Source: Cohnella rhizoplanae (GTDB lineage Bacteria > Bacillota > Bacilli > Paenibacillales > Paenibacillaceae). From it: a stretch of DNA of 64,000 bases. The notes beneath the pieces were generated by a model. It saw only the letters and a program-made list of their open reading frames with translations. It made no database searches and was not told the origin of the DNA. Made by a program: the position numbers and the translations under genes. The stretch is from assembly GCF_948329515.1 (NCBI RefSeq), contig NZ_CAOJCN010000003.1, forward strand, positions 186,001 to 250,000. Reading direction: 5' to 3'. This document shows, piece after piece, positions 28,910 through 35,709 of this stretch; positions within the stretch are counted from its first letter, which is position 1, and each line of letters opens with the position of its first letter.

Positions 28910-30199
28910 ATGAGCGAACAGCTTCGATATGAACGGAACTGGGCAGGCAATTATCGATATCGGGCTTCAGAAATATACGCGCCGGCCAGCGTGGAGGAAG
29001 TGCAGGAGATCGCGGCTCGCAGCAGCCGCGTCAAGACGCTGGGATCGCGCCACTCGTTCAACGGGATCGCGGATACGCACGGCGTTCACGTGTCGCTGGA
29101 GAAGCTCAACCGCATCGTCGGTCTGGACCGGGCGAACGGCCGCGTGACCGTCCAAGCGGGCATCAGGTATGGGGAATTGTGCCGGTATCTCGACGCGCAC
29201 GGCTTCGCGCTGCCCAATCTGGCATCGTTGCCGCACATTACCGTCATCGGCGCCTGCGCGACGGCGACGCACGGCTCGGGCGACCGCAACGGCTGCCTCG
29301 CGACGTCGGTGCGCGCGCTGGAGCTCGTCGCGGCGGACGGGAACAAGGTCGCCCTCTCCCGCGACGACGGGCAGGGAACGCTCGAAGGCGCGGTCGTCGG
29401 GCTGGGCGCCCTCGGTATCGTGACGGCGGTCACGCTGGACGTCGTCCCGGCGTACCGCATGAGCCAGACCGTGTACGAATCGCTGCCGCTCGCGCGTCTG
29501 GCGGACGACTTCGAGGCCATTTTCTCCGCGGCCTACAGCGTCAGTCTTTTCACGGATTGGCGCGAGGCGGCTTTTAATCAGGTTTGGGTCAAGAAAAAGG
29601 AGACGGAACCGGACTTCGGGCGCGAGCCAGAAACGTTCTACGGCGCCGCGCGGGCCGCGTCGCCGAGGCATCCGGTTCCGGGCTTCCCCGCGGAGCCCTG
29701 CAGCGAGCAGCTCGGCATCTCCGGCCCTTGGTTCGAGCGGCTGCCCCATTTTCGCATGAACTTCACGCCGAGCGCGGGCGAGGAGCTGCAGAGCGAGTAC
29801 ATCGTCCCGCGCGCCTCGGCTTATGACGCGCTGCTCGCGATCGCTGGGCTGCGCGAGCGTATCGCGCCGCTGTTGTACATATCGGAGACCCGTACGATCG
29901 CCGCGGACGACTTGTGGATGAGCCCTTTCTACAGGCAGGACTCTGTCGCGATTCACTTCACGTGGAAACCCGACTGGCACGCCGTCTCGCAGGTGCTGCC
30001 GCTAATCGAGACCGCGCTTGCGCCCTACGATGCGCGGCCGCACTGGGGCAAGCTGTCCTTGATGCCGCCCGAGCGGCTGCGCCCGCTGTACGAGCGGCTG
30101 CCCGATTTCCTGCGGCTGGCCCGGCGGTTCGACCCGGAGGGCAAGTTCGGCAACGCATTTCTCGAGCGGTATGTAACCGGGACCGCCGCCGACGATTAA
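28910..30199 (+). CDS. FAD-linked alditol oxidase-type oxidoreductase (VAO family, ALO domain)
   Basis: The 429-residue protein matches AldO/xylitol oxidase-like enzymes, which oxidise the terminal hydroxyl of polyols with oxygen, releasing hydrogen peroxide. The FAD-binding half contains VKTLGSRHSFNGIADT with H48, the position of covalent flavin attachment in AldO, and GACATATHGSGDRNG. The C-terminal ALO half ends in RRFDPEGKFGNAFLERY, typical of the family. I chose ATG 28910 because the Trp-Ala-Gly-Asn core begins about ten residues later, as in AldO; a longer frame from 28859 is possible. It is followed by a convergent AraC gene. The physiological polyol is unknown. Confidence 0.88.
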   Translation: MSEQLRYERNWAGNYRYRASEIYAPASVEEVQEIAARSSRVKTLGSRHSFNGIADTHGVHVSLEKLNRIVGLDRANGRVTVQAGIRYGELCRYLDAHGFALPNLASLPHITVIGACATATHGSGDRNGCLATSVRALELVAADGNKVALSRDDGQGTLEGAVVGLGALGIVTAVTLDVVPAYRMSQTVYESLPLARLADDFEAIFSAAYSVSLFTDWREAAFNQVWVKKKETEPDFGREPETFYGAARAASPRHPVPGFPAEPCSEQLGISGPWFERLPHFRMNFTPSAGEELQSEYIVPRASAYDALLAIAGLRERIAPLLYISETRTIAADDLWMSPFYRQDSVAIHFTWKPDWHAVSQVLPLIETALAPYDARPHWGKLSLMPPERLRPLYERLPDFLRLARRFDPEGKFGNAFLERYVTGTAADD

Positions 30200-30220
30200 C
30201 GCGGCGCGGCGCGTTCGCGG

Positions 30221-31030
30221 TCATCGGGGGTCGCTCCAGGCGGATCTTCTGATTTCTTTGGCGGTTTTTCCGGTGTCCTGTTTGAGCATGCGGGCGAAAT
30301 GATGGGACGTCTTGAAGCCGCAGCGCTCCGCGACCTCGGATACGGTGATGCCGGTATGCGCGAGCAAGTCGATGGCGCGGGCGATCCGGAACCGCCATAA
30401 GTACTGGATCGGAGTCGCGCCTTCGTGCTTCTTGAACAGCCGGAGCAGGTGCTCGGGAGATACGCCGGCCCGGGCGGCCAGCGAAGGCAGCGTAATGTTC
30501 TCGGCGAAGTGCCCGCGGATCCAGTCGATCGCCGAGTACACGGCGGGATGCTTCTCCTGCTGCCGGCTGAACCGGACGGACTCGTAGGGGAACAGATGCA
30601 GCGCGGCCAGACCCAGGCTGCGGATGACGGGAGCGCCCGCTTCGGTCACGTGCTGCTGCAGTTTGAGCATGAGGTCGGTCAGCCGGTTCATCTCCTCTGT
30701 CAGCGGCAGCGCCTCGGGCAGGACATGAAGCGCGCGCAGGCAGGCATCGTCCAGGCGGCCGGTCGAGACCGCGATCCAACGATGCCAGGTCTCCTCGGTC
30801 CTGGAGAAGACGAAGGTCTCTTCATGCCCGGGCTTGAGGAGCAGCCCTTGGCCGGGGGACAAGGACAGCGACCTGTCGCCGATCGTGACATGCATCTCGC
30901 CCGTGTAGAGCATGACCAGCTGAATATCCTGCTGAACACGGGGACCGAAGCGTCCGCCGGGCGGATAGACGACGGAGCCGGCGGTCGCGCCGGTCACGTC
31001 GTCGTACGATATTGAATTTAATGGGTGCAC
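30221..31030 (-). CDS. AraC-family transcriptional regulator (paired with PhyH enzyme)
   Basis: The 269-residue protein starts at GTG 31030 with AGGAGG 10 bp ahead. An N-terminal cupin domain (VQQDIQLVMLYTGEMHVTIGD) is followed by the AraC double helix-turn-helix (about 170-262: ITLPSLAARAGVSPEHLLRLFK and ITVSEVAERCGFKTSHHFARML). It is divergent from the PhyH gene at 31166, mirroring the 14266/15243 pair, so it is the likely regulator of that gene. Confidence 0.9.
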   Translation of the reverse strand: MHPLNSISYDDVTGATAGSVVYPPGGRFGPRVQQDIQLVMLYTGEMHVTIGDRSLSLSPGQGLLLKPGHEETFVFSRTEETWHRWIAVSTGRLDDACLRALHVLPEALPLTEEMNRLTDLMLKLQQHVTEAGAPVIRSLGLAALHLFPYESVRFSRQQEKHPAVYSAIDWIRGHFAENITLPSLAARAGVSPEHLLRLFKKHEGATPIQYLWRFRIARAIDLLAHTGITVSEVAERCGFKTSHHFARMLKQDTGKTAKEIRRSAWSDPR

Positions 31031-31165
31031 GGATTCACAGCCTCCTAAATGTGACCATGATCAATAGCAGATACAGATATGATGTTTACAGCCATTGCTG
31101 GGCTCCCTGGCGAGCGGTATGCTGAAGTCGTTACGATGTACAGCAGCGAAAGGGGAACCGAATCC

Positions 31166-31912
31166 ATGAATCCGATGACGACCGCGCCTTTGCTCCAGCC
31201 GCTTGCCGACGAGCAGATTCGATTTTTCAGGGAACAAGGCTATATTCTGCTCAAAAAGGGCATGTCCCCCGATTTAATCGATGCCTTTAACGGACACATC
31301 TACGATATTCGGAGCCAGGAACCGGTGCCGGAATGGGCGGGGTGCGATCCGAACAAAAAGTTCGCGCTCCGGCTGTTCAATCCGCACAAGCACGACAGCT
31401 TCAGCCGTCAGGTCATGAAGCTCCCGGTCGTGCGGGGCGCGCTGGCGCAGCTCATGGGCAGAGAAGCCGTCTGCGTGCAGAGCATGTATTTTTACAAAGA
31501 GCCGGGTTCGCCGGGCCAAGCCTCCCATCAGGACTATTACTATATCAAAAACGATCCGATGACGATGATCGCCGCATGGACCGCGATGGAGGACAGGGTG
31601 GACGAGGAGAACGGCTGCTTATGGGTCATCCCGGGCACGCACAAGCTGGGCCTGCTGCCGCACGGCGCGGTCAAGAACCTCGAGGAACACGAATCGTGGA
31701 CCGAGGAGACCGAGGGCGCGGATACGAGCCGCCAGATTCCGGTTCCGATGGAGAAGGGAGACATCTTGTTTTTCAGCGAGCTGCTCATCCACTCCTCCAA
31801 CAAAAACCGCAGCAAGGACCGCTGGCGCCGGTCTTACGTATGCCACTACATCCGCGAGGATTCAAGCGTGCTGCACCGCGAGGATCTGCGGCAAAAGTAT
31901 CCGTTGTATTAA
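31166..31912 (+). CDS. Phytanoyl-CoA dioxygenase (PhyH) family enzyme
   Basis: The 248-residue protein has the Fe(II)/2-oxoglutarate triad H121-x-D123 (ASHQDYYY), H209 (LLIHSSNKN) and candidate 2-oxoglutarate arginines at 221-222. The block ENGCLWVIPGTHKLG is characteristic of bacterial PhyH proteins. I chose ATG 31166 with AGGGGA 10 bp upstream; the frame from 31079 would overlap the divergent promoter region. It differs clearly from the PhyH protein at 14266, so the two probably act on different substrates. It ends in the 22-bp repeat cluster. Confidence 0.88.
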   Translation: MNPMTTAPLLQPLADEQIRFFREQGYILLKKGMSPDLIDAFNGHIYDIRSQEPVPEWAGCDPNKKFALRLFNPHKHDSFSRQVMKLPVVRGALAQLMGREAVCVQSMYFYKEPGSPGQASHQDYYYIKNDPMTMIAAWTAMEDRVDEENGCLWVIPGTHKLGLLPHGAVKNLEEHESWTEETEGADTSRQIPVPMEKGDILFFSELLIHSSNKNRSKDRWRRSYVCHYIREDSSVLHREDLRQKYPLY

Positions 31913-31975
31913 GGATCGAACACGACTGTACTAAGGATCGAATACGACCGTACTAAAGATCGAATACGACGACCG
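31910..31975. repeat. Three tandem 22-bp repeats
   Basis: Units at 31910-31931, 31932-31953 and 31954-31975 share TAAGGATCGAAYACGACYGT. They fill the gap between the convergent PhyH stop and AraC stop, and the first repeat includes the PhyH stop codon. Confidence 0.85.
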
Positions 31976-31976
31976 T

Positions 31977-32837
31977 TCAGCGGTTCCACTTGCGGTACCT
32001 GGTCGGACTCGTGCCCGCGACTTTCCTGAACGTCCGGTTGAAATGCGCGAACTGCTCGAAGCCCACCTTTTCGGAGATCGACGCGACCGTATCCGCCGTG
32101 GTCCCCAGCAGCGTCTGCGCCTCGCGGATCCGCACCAGATTCTGATAGCCGACGAGGGTGAAGCCGGTCACTTTTTTGAAGGTGCGGCTCAAGTAGGAGG
32201 GACTCATCGCGAACCTCTCCGCCAGCCCGGCGAGCGCCATTCGCTCCGCATAATGCGCGTTGATATGCCGCACGACCTCGGCGATCCGCTTGTGCGTCGG
32301 GCTGAGCGGGTCGTCCGCTGCGTCGACCTCCGCCTCCTTCAGCCGCGACGCGAACAGCAGCAGCTGCGTCACCAGCAGCCGAAGCGCGAGCTCGTAGCCT
32401 TCCTCCCGGTTTTTGACTTCCTCCTCCATTTTGCGGAACAGGTCTTCGGCCAGCCACTGCTCCTGCGGCTTCAGGCGGTACAGATGATTCGGACGCCTGA
32501 AGATACGCAGCAGTCCGGGATCGAAGAGCGGGTGATCCGTTCCGAGGAAGGCGTCGCTGAAATTAAGCACGATCCGCTCATGCTGCGGCGAGCCGAGCAC
32601 GGACGACTTGTGGACGTCGTACTTGTTGATGAACACGAGATCTCCCGCGGCGACGTTGTACGCGCGCTCTTTGATGAAGTGGTGCTTGCGCCCCGCGACC
32701 TGATAGTACACCTCATAAGTGCCGTGGTAATGATTGTTCCGCTCGAACGGAGCCGCGCGGATCACGCGGTGGAGATAAATGTCGCGGTCCTCGTGTCCGT
32801 AATCGACCAGCAGCGTATCCTTGCTCAATGCGCTCAC
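31977..32837 (-). CDS. AraC-family transcriptional regulator next to uxaC
   Basis: The 286-residue protein has an N-terminal cupin (YHGTYEVYYQVAGRKHHFI, DLVFINKYDVHK) and a C-terminal double helix-turn-helix (about 190-284: MALAGLAERFAMSPSYLSRTFK and DTVASISEKVGFEQFAHFNRTFRK, then GTSPTRYRKW). The first frame start is a GTG at 32837, but GAGGTG overlaps it; the TTG at 32828 is better spaced from that ribosome binding site and would give 283 residues. It is divergent from glucuronate isomerase and probably regulates it. Confidence 0.88.
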   Translation of the reverse strand: MSALSKDTLLVDYGHEDRDIYLHRVIRAAPFERNNHYHGTYEVYYQVAGRKHHFIKERAYNVAAGDLVFINKYDVHKSSVLGSPQHERIVLNFSDAFLGTDHPLFDPGLLRIFRRPNHLYRLKPQEQWLAEDLFRKMEEEVKNREEGYELALRLLVTQLLLFASRLKEAEVDAADDPLSPTHKRIAEVVRHINAHYAERMALAGLAERFAMSPSYLSRTFKKVTGFTLVGYQNLVRIREAQTLLGTTADTVASISEKVGFEQFAHFNRTFRKVAGTSPTRYRKWNR

Positions 32838-32867
32838 CTCAGGGCAAAAAAGATCATTTATGAGCCC

Positions 32868-32902
32868 ATTATAACAAAAAAGGCCAATACTTAGCGCTTA
32901 CA
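32868..32902 (-). promoter_or_regulatory. Extended -10 promoter for the AraC gene, with an overlapping cre-like box
   Basis: On the reverse strand TGTTATAAT (32868-32876) is an extended -10 with a perfect TATAAT. Upstream of it TGTAAGCGCTAAGT (32889-32902) matches the cre consensus except at the last two positions, and would cover the -35 region. It may link the AraC/uxaC pair to carbon catabolite control. Confidence 0.5.
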
Positions 32903-32949
32903 TTGTCTTATGATAAGGGTCAGAAACCGTAATAAAGGGGTGCTGGCCG

Positions 32950-34368
32950 GTGAAGCCGTTTATGGATGAGCAATTTTTGCTGGGAAACAAGGTGGCCGAG
33001 CGTTTGTATCACGAGTATGCGGCGCCGATGCCGATCATCGACTATCATTGCCATCTCGACCCCAAGGAAATCGCGGAGAACAAGCGGTTCGCGAACCTGA
33101 CGGAAGCCTGGCTGTACGGGGATCACTATAAATGGCGGGCGATGCGGGCGAACGGCATCGAGGAAAGTCTCGTGACGGGCGGAGAGGGCGCGGGCGACTA
33201 CGAACGTTTTGTGGCCTGGACGCGAACGGTGCCGGCGACGCTGGGCAATCCGCTGTACCACTGGTCCCATCTGGAGCTCAGACGGCTGTTCGGGGTCGAA
33301 GAGATCATCCGCGAGGACAACGCGCGCGCGATCTGGGACCGGACCCAGGCATGCTTCGACGGCGAGGGCTATTCGGTCCGCGACCTGATCGCGAAGAGCC
33401 GCGTCGAGGTCATCTGCACGACGGACGATCCGGCGGATTCGCTTGAATATCATGCGGCGATCGCGGACGACGCTACGATCGACACGCTCGTACTGCCGTC
33501 GTTCAGGCCGGACAAGGCGCTTAACCTGCTGGCTAGCACGTTCCGTCCGTGGCTGGAGAAGCTCGAGGCCGCGACGGGCGCGCCGATCGCGGATTACGAC
33601 GCGCTGTTGACGGCTTTGGCGTCGCGAGTCGCGTATTTCCACGAGCGGGGCTGCCGCGTCTCGGATCATGCGCTCGACACGGTGCCGTTCGCGCCGACGA
33701 CTCAAGAAGAAGCGGCCGCGATCTTCGCCAAGGCGCTGGCGGGCGACGCCGTCTCCCGGGAGGAAGCGGACAAGTATCGCACGTACACGCTTCTGCAGCT
33801 GGGACGCTGGTACAGCCAGCGGGATTGGGCGATGCAACTCCACATCCACGCCCGCCGCAACAACAGCTCGCGCATGTTCGCCCGGCTCGGCCCGGATACC
33901 GGCTTCGACTCGATCGGCGACGGCCCGCTCGCGGATCAGATCGTCGGCCTGCTCGATACGCTCGACCGCGAAGGGGCGCTGCCCCGCACGATTCTGTATT
34001 CGCTCAACGCGGGCGACAACGACGTGCTCGCCTCCATCATCGGTTCGTTCCAGGGCGGCGGCGTTCCGGGCAAGATTCAGCTCGGCTCCGCCTGGTGGTT
34101 CAACGATACGAAGGACGGCATGCTCGCGCAGATGACGACGCTGGCGAATATCGGGCTGCTCGGCCGATTCGTCGGAATGCTGACCGACTCGCGAAGCTTC
34201 CTGTCGTATACGCGACACGAGTACTTCCGCCGCATCCTATGCGACGTGCTCGGCCGGTGGGTCGAGCGCGGCGAGGCCCCCGGCGACATCGATTGGCTGG
34301 GCGGCATCGTCCGCGACATCAGCTACCGCAACGCCAAGCAGTATTTCAAGTTCGGCGCCGGCGCCTGA
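32950..34368 (+). CDS. uxaC: Glucuronate/galacturonate isomerase
   Basis: The 472-residue protein begins at GTG 32950 (AGGGG upstream). It opens MKPFMDEQFLLGNKVAERLY and PIIDYHCHLDPKEIA, the metal-binding H-x-H of the amidohydrolase-fold uronate isomerases, and continues with VICTTDDPADSLEYH, RNNSSRMFARLGPDTGFDS and SYTRHEYFRRILC, all typical of UxaC. Length fits the family (about 465-470). It interconverts D-glucuronate and D-fructuronate, or D-galacturonate and D-tagaturonate, the entry step for pectin and xylan uronic acids. The next enzymes (UxuA/UxuB or UxaA/UxaB) are not in the window. Confidence 0.96.
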   Translation: MKPFMDEQFLLGNKVAERLYHEYAAPMPIIDYHCHLDPKEIAENKRFANLTEAWLYGDHYKWRAMRANGIEESLVTGGEGAGDYERFVAWTRTVPATLGNPLYHWSHLELRRLFGVEEIIREDNARAIWDRTQACFDGEGYSVRDLIAKSRVEVICTTDDPADSLEYHAAIADDATIDTLVLPSFRPDKALNLLASTFRPWLEKLEAATGAPIADYDALLTALASRVAYFHERGCRVSDHALDTVPFAPTTQEEAAAIFAKALAGDAVSREEADKYRTYTLLQLGRWYSQRDWAMQLHIHARRNNSSRMFARLGPDTGFDSIGDGPLADQIVGLLDTLDREGALPRTILYSLNAGDNDVLASIIGSFQGGGVPGKIQLGSAWWFNDTKDGMLAQMTTLANIGLLGRFVGMLTDSRSFLSYTRHEYFRRILCDVLGRWVERGEAPGDIDWLGGIVRDISYRNAKQYFKFGAGA

Positions 34369-34380
34369 CGACCGCTCATT

Positions 34381-34428
34381 AAAAGGCTGTTCCCATGCCA
34401 TGCCGTTGGCGGGGAACAGCCTTTTTTT
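34381..34428 (+). terminator. Rho-independent terminator after uxaC
   Basis: AAAAGGCTGTTCCC pairs with GGGGAACAGCCTTTT and is followed by a run of T residues. Confidence 0.92.
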
Positions 34429-34448
34429 GCTTCCTCTAGGCTTGCGGT

Positions 34449-34713
34449 CCGAAAGTAGTCTCCGTCGGAGTCTCTTTTGCCCGCTAGCCGACCGATGAGC
34501 CGGAAGTGATCTCCGTCAGAGTCTCTTTTGCCGACCAGACAACGTATGTGCCGAAAGTAGTCTCCGTCAGAGTCTCTTTCGCCGACCAGCCGACGTATGA
34601 GCCGAAAGTAGTCTCCGTCAGAGTCTCTTTCGCCGACCAGCCGACGTATGAGCCGAAAGTAGTCTCCGTCAGAGTCCCTTTTGCCCGTCAATCAACCGAT
34701 GAGCCGAAAGTAG
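34449..34713. repeat. 51-bp tandem repeat array (five full units plus a partial)
   Basis: Units beginning CCGAAAGTAGT (or close variants) start at 34449, 34500, 34551, 34602, 34653 and 34704, exactly 51 bp apart. The third and fourth are virtually identical, the outer ones diverged. The last, partial copy begins right at the stop codon of the leftward AraC gene. Each unit can fold by pairing CGAAAG with CTTTCG. On the minus strand the period keeps frame and would read RDSDGDYFRLIRRLVGE repeatedly, but no start signal supports translation. With the uxaC terminator it fills the 345-bp gap from 34369 to 34713. There are no distinct spacers, so it is not CRISPR. Confidence 0.9.
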
Positions 34714-35553
34714 TCACTTGCCCTTGCCCCTCCGATAGTGCCCCGGCGGCGACCCGTACGCCTGCTTGAACGCGCGGATGAAGTAGTTGGGGTCCATGCC
34801 GATCCTTCCGGCGATCTCCGACACGGGGGTACCCGGGGTCTCTTCCAGCCAGACCGCCGCCTGATGCAGCCGGAAGCGGCGCAGATAGGCGAGCGGCGGT
34901 TCGCCGTAGGCCTCGCGGAACAGGCGCTGGAAGTGCTGGACCGAGTAACCGACGGCGCTCGCGACGTTGGACATGACGAGCGGTTCGGCGAAATGCTCGT
35001 GCAAATAATGGACGGCACGCTCGAGCGCGGCGTCCGACTGGCGTGCGGGGGGCGGCAGGGCGGGAGAAGCCGGCCCGGTTCCGAGCGACGCGAGCAGCAG
35101 CAGAAAATCGTAGAGCCGCGACGACAATGCCCGGGAGGCCGCCGCGTCCGCGCCGTCGGCCAGATGCCACAGCGTTCGGACCGCGTCCGCGAGCGGCGCG
35201 GTGTCCTTCAAGGAGATCGTCGCGCCGAAGGGCATCCCGCAGGCATCTGCGATGCCGCGCGCGGAGGGGCCTTCGAATCCGACGAACCCGAGCAGCCAAG
35301 GTTCGCGAGGCAGCGGATCGTAGCTGTGCGCCTCGTCGGACGGCAGCAGCAGCGCTTGCCCGGCGCCCAGATAGAGACTGCTGCCGTCGGCGAACGCGAA
35401 GCGTCCTTTTCCCCGGAGCGCGATAAAGCACTGCATGACGGGAAATCCGCCGGGGCGGGCCACGGGATGCTGCGCGTGCGCGCCGATGCAATACAGGCGG
35501 ATCGGCAGCCGATCGTCATGACCGTAAGGAGACAGCCGGAAGGGAAGGTGCAT
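34714..35553 (-). CDS. AraC-family transcriptional regulator next to beta-galactosidase
   Basis: The 279-residue protein starts at ATG 35553, preceded by GGAGGAATCCCGCG. The N-terminal cupin (VMQCFIALRGKGRFAFADG, LYLGAGQALLLPSDEAHSY) is followed by two helix-turn-helix units (about 180-275: LVMSNVASAVGYSVQHFQRLFREA and TPVSEIAGRIGMDPNYFIRAFK, then SPPGHYRRGK). It is divergent from the GH42 gene at 35710, whose promoter region holds direct repeats that could be its half-sites. Its 3-prime end abuts the 51-bp repeat array. Confidence 0.9.
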   Translation of the reverse strand: MHLPFRLSPYGHDDRLPIRLYCIGAHAQHPVARPGGFPVMQCFIALRGKGRFAFADGSSLYLGAGQALLLPSDEAHSYDPLPREPWLLGFVGFEGPSARGIADACGMPFGATISLKDTAPLADAVRTLWHLADGADAAASRALSSRLYDFLLLLASLGTGPASPALPPPARQSDAALERAVHYLHEHFAEPLVMSNVASAVGYSVQHFQRLFREAYGEPPLAYLRRFRLHQAAVWLEETPGTPVSEIAGRIGMDPNYFIRAFKQAYGSPPGHYRRGKGK

Positions 35554-35650
35554 CGCGGGATTCCTCCATGTTCATTTTGTGCTTATATAGACGCGCATTG
35601 TGCTAACGCTATAGACATGAGACATCTTACAATCAGACTATAGTTTAGTT

Positions 35651-35664
35651 TGTAAGCGTTGGCA
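35651..35664 (+). promoter_or_regulatory. Perfect cre box TGTAAGCGTTGGCA (CcpA site)
   Basis: All fixed positions of TGNAANCGNTNNCA are matched. It lies 46 bp upstream of the GH42 beta-galactosidase start, a position suited to catabolite repression. Confidence 0.75.
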
Positions 35665-35709
35665 ATGCGGTCACGCGACGAATAGCGATCGAATAGGGGA
35701 GAGCGAACA

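Noticed and set aside
34323..34691. 122-codon repeat peptide frame (RDSDGDYF units) on the minus strand
   Set aside because: It only follows from a 51-bp period divisible by three, begins at a TTG without ribosome binding site and runs through the uxaC terminator; kept as a repeat, not a gene.
34449..34713. CRISPR array
   Set aside because: The units are contiguous with no unique spacers, and no cas gene is nearby.
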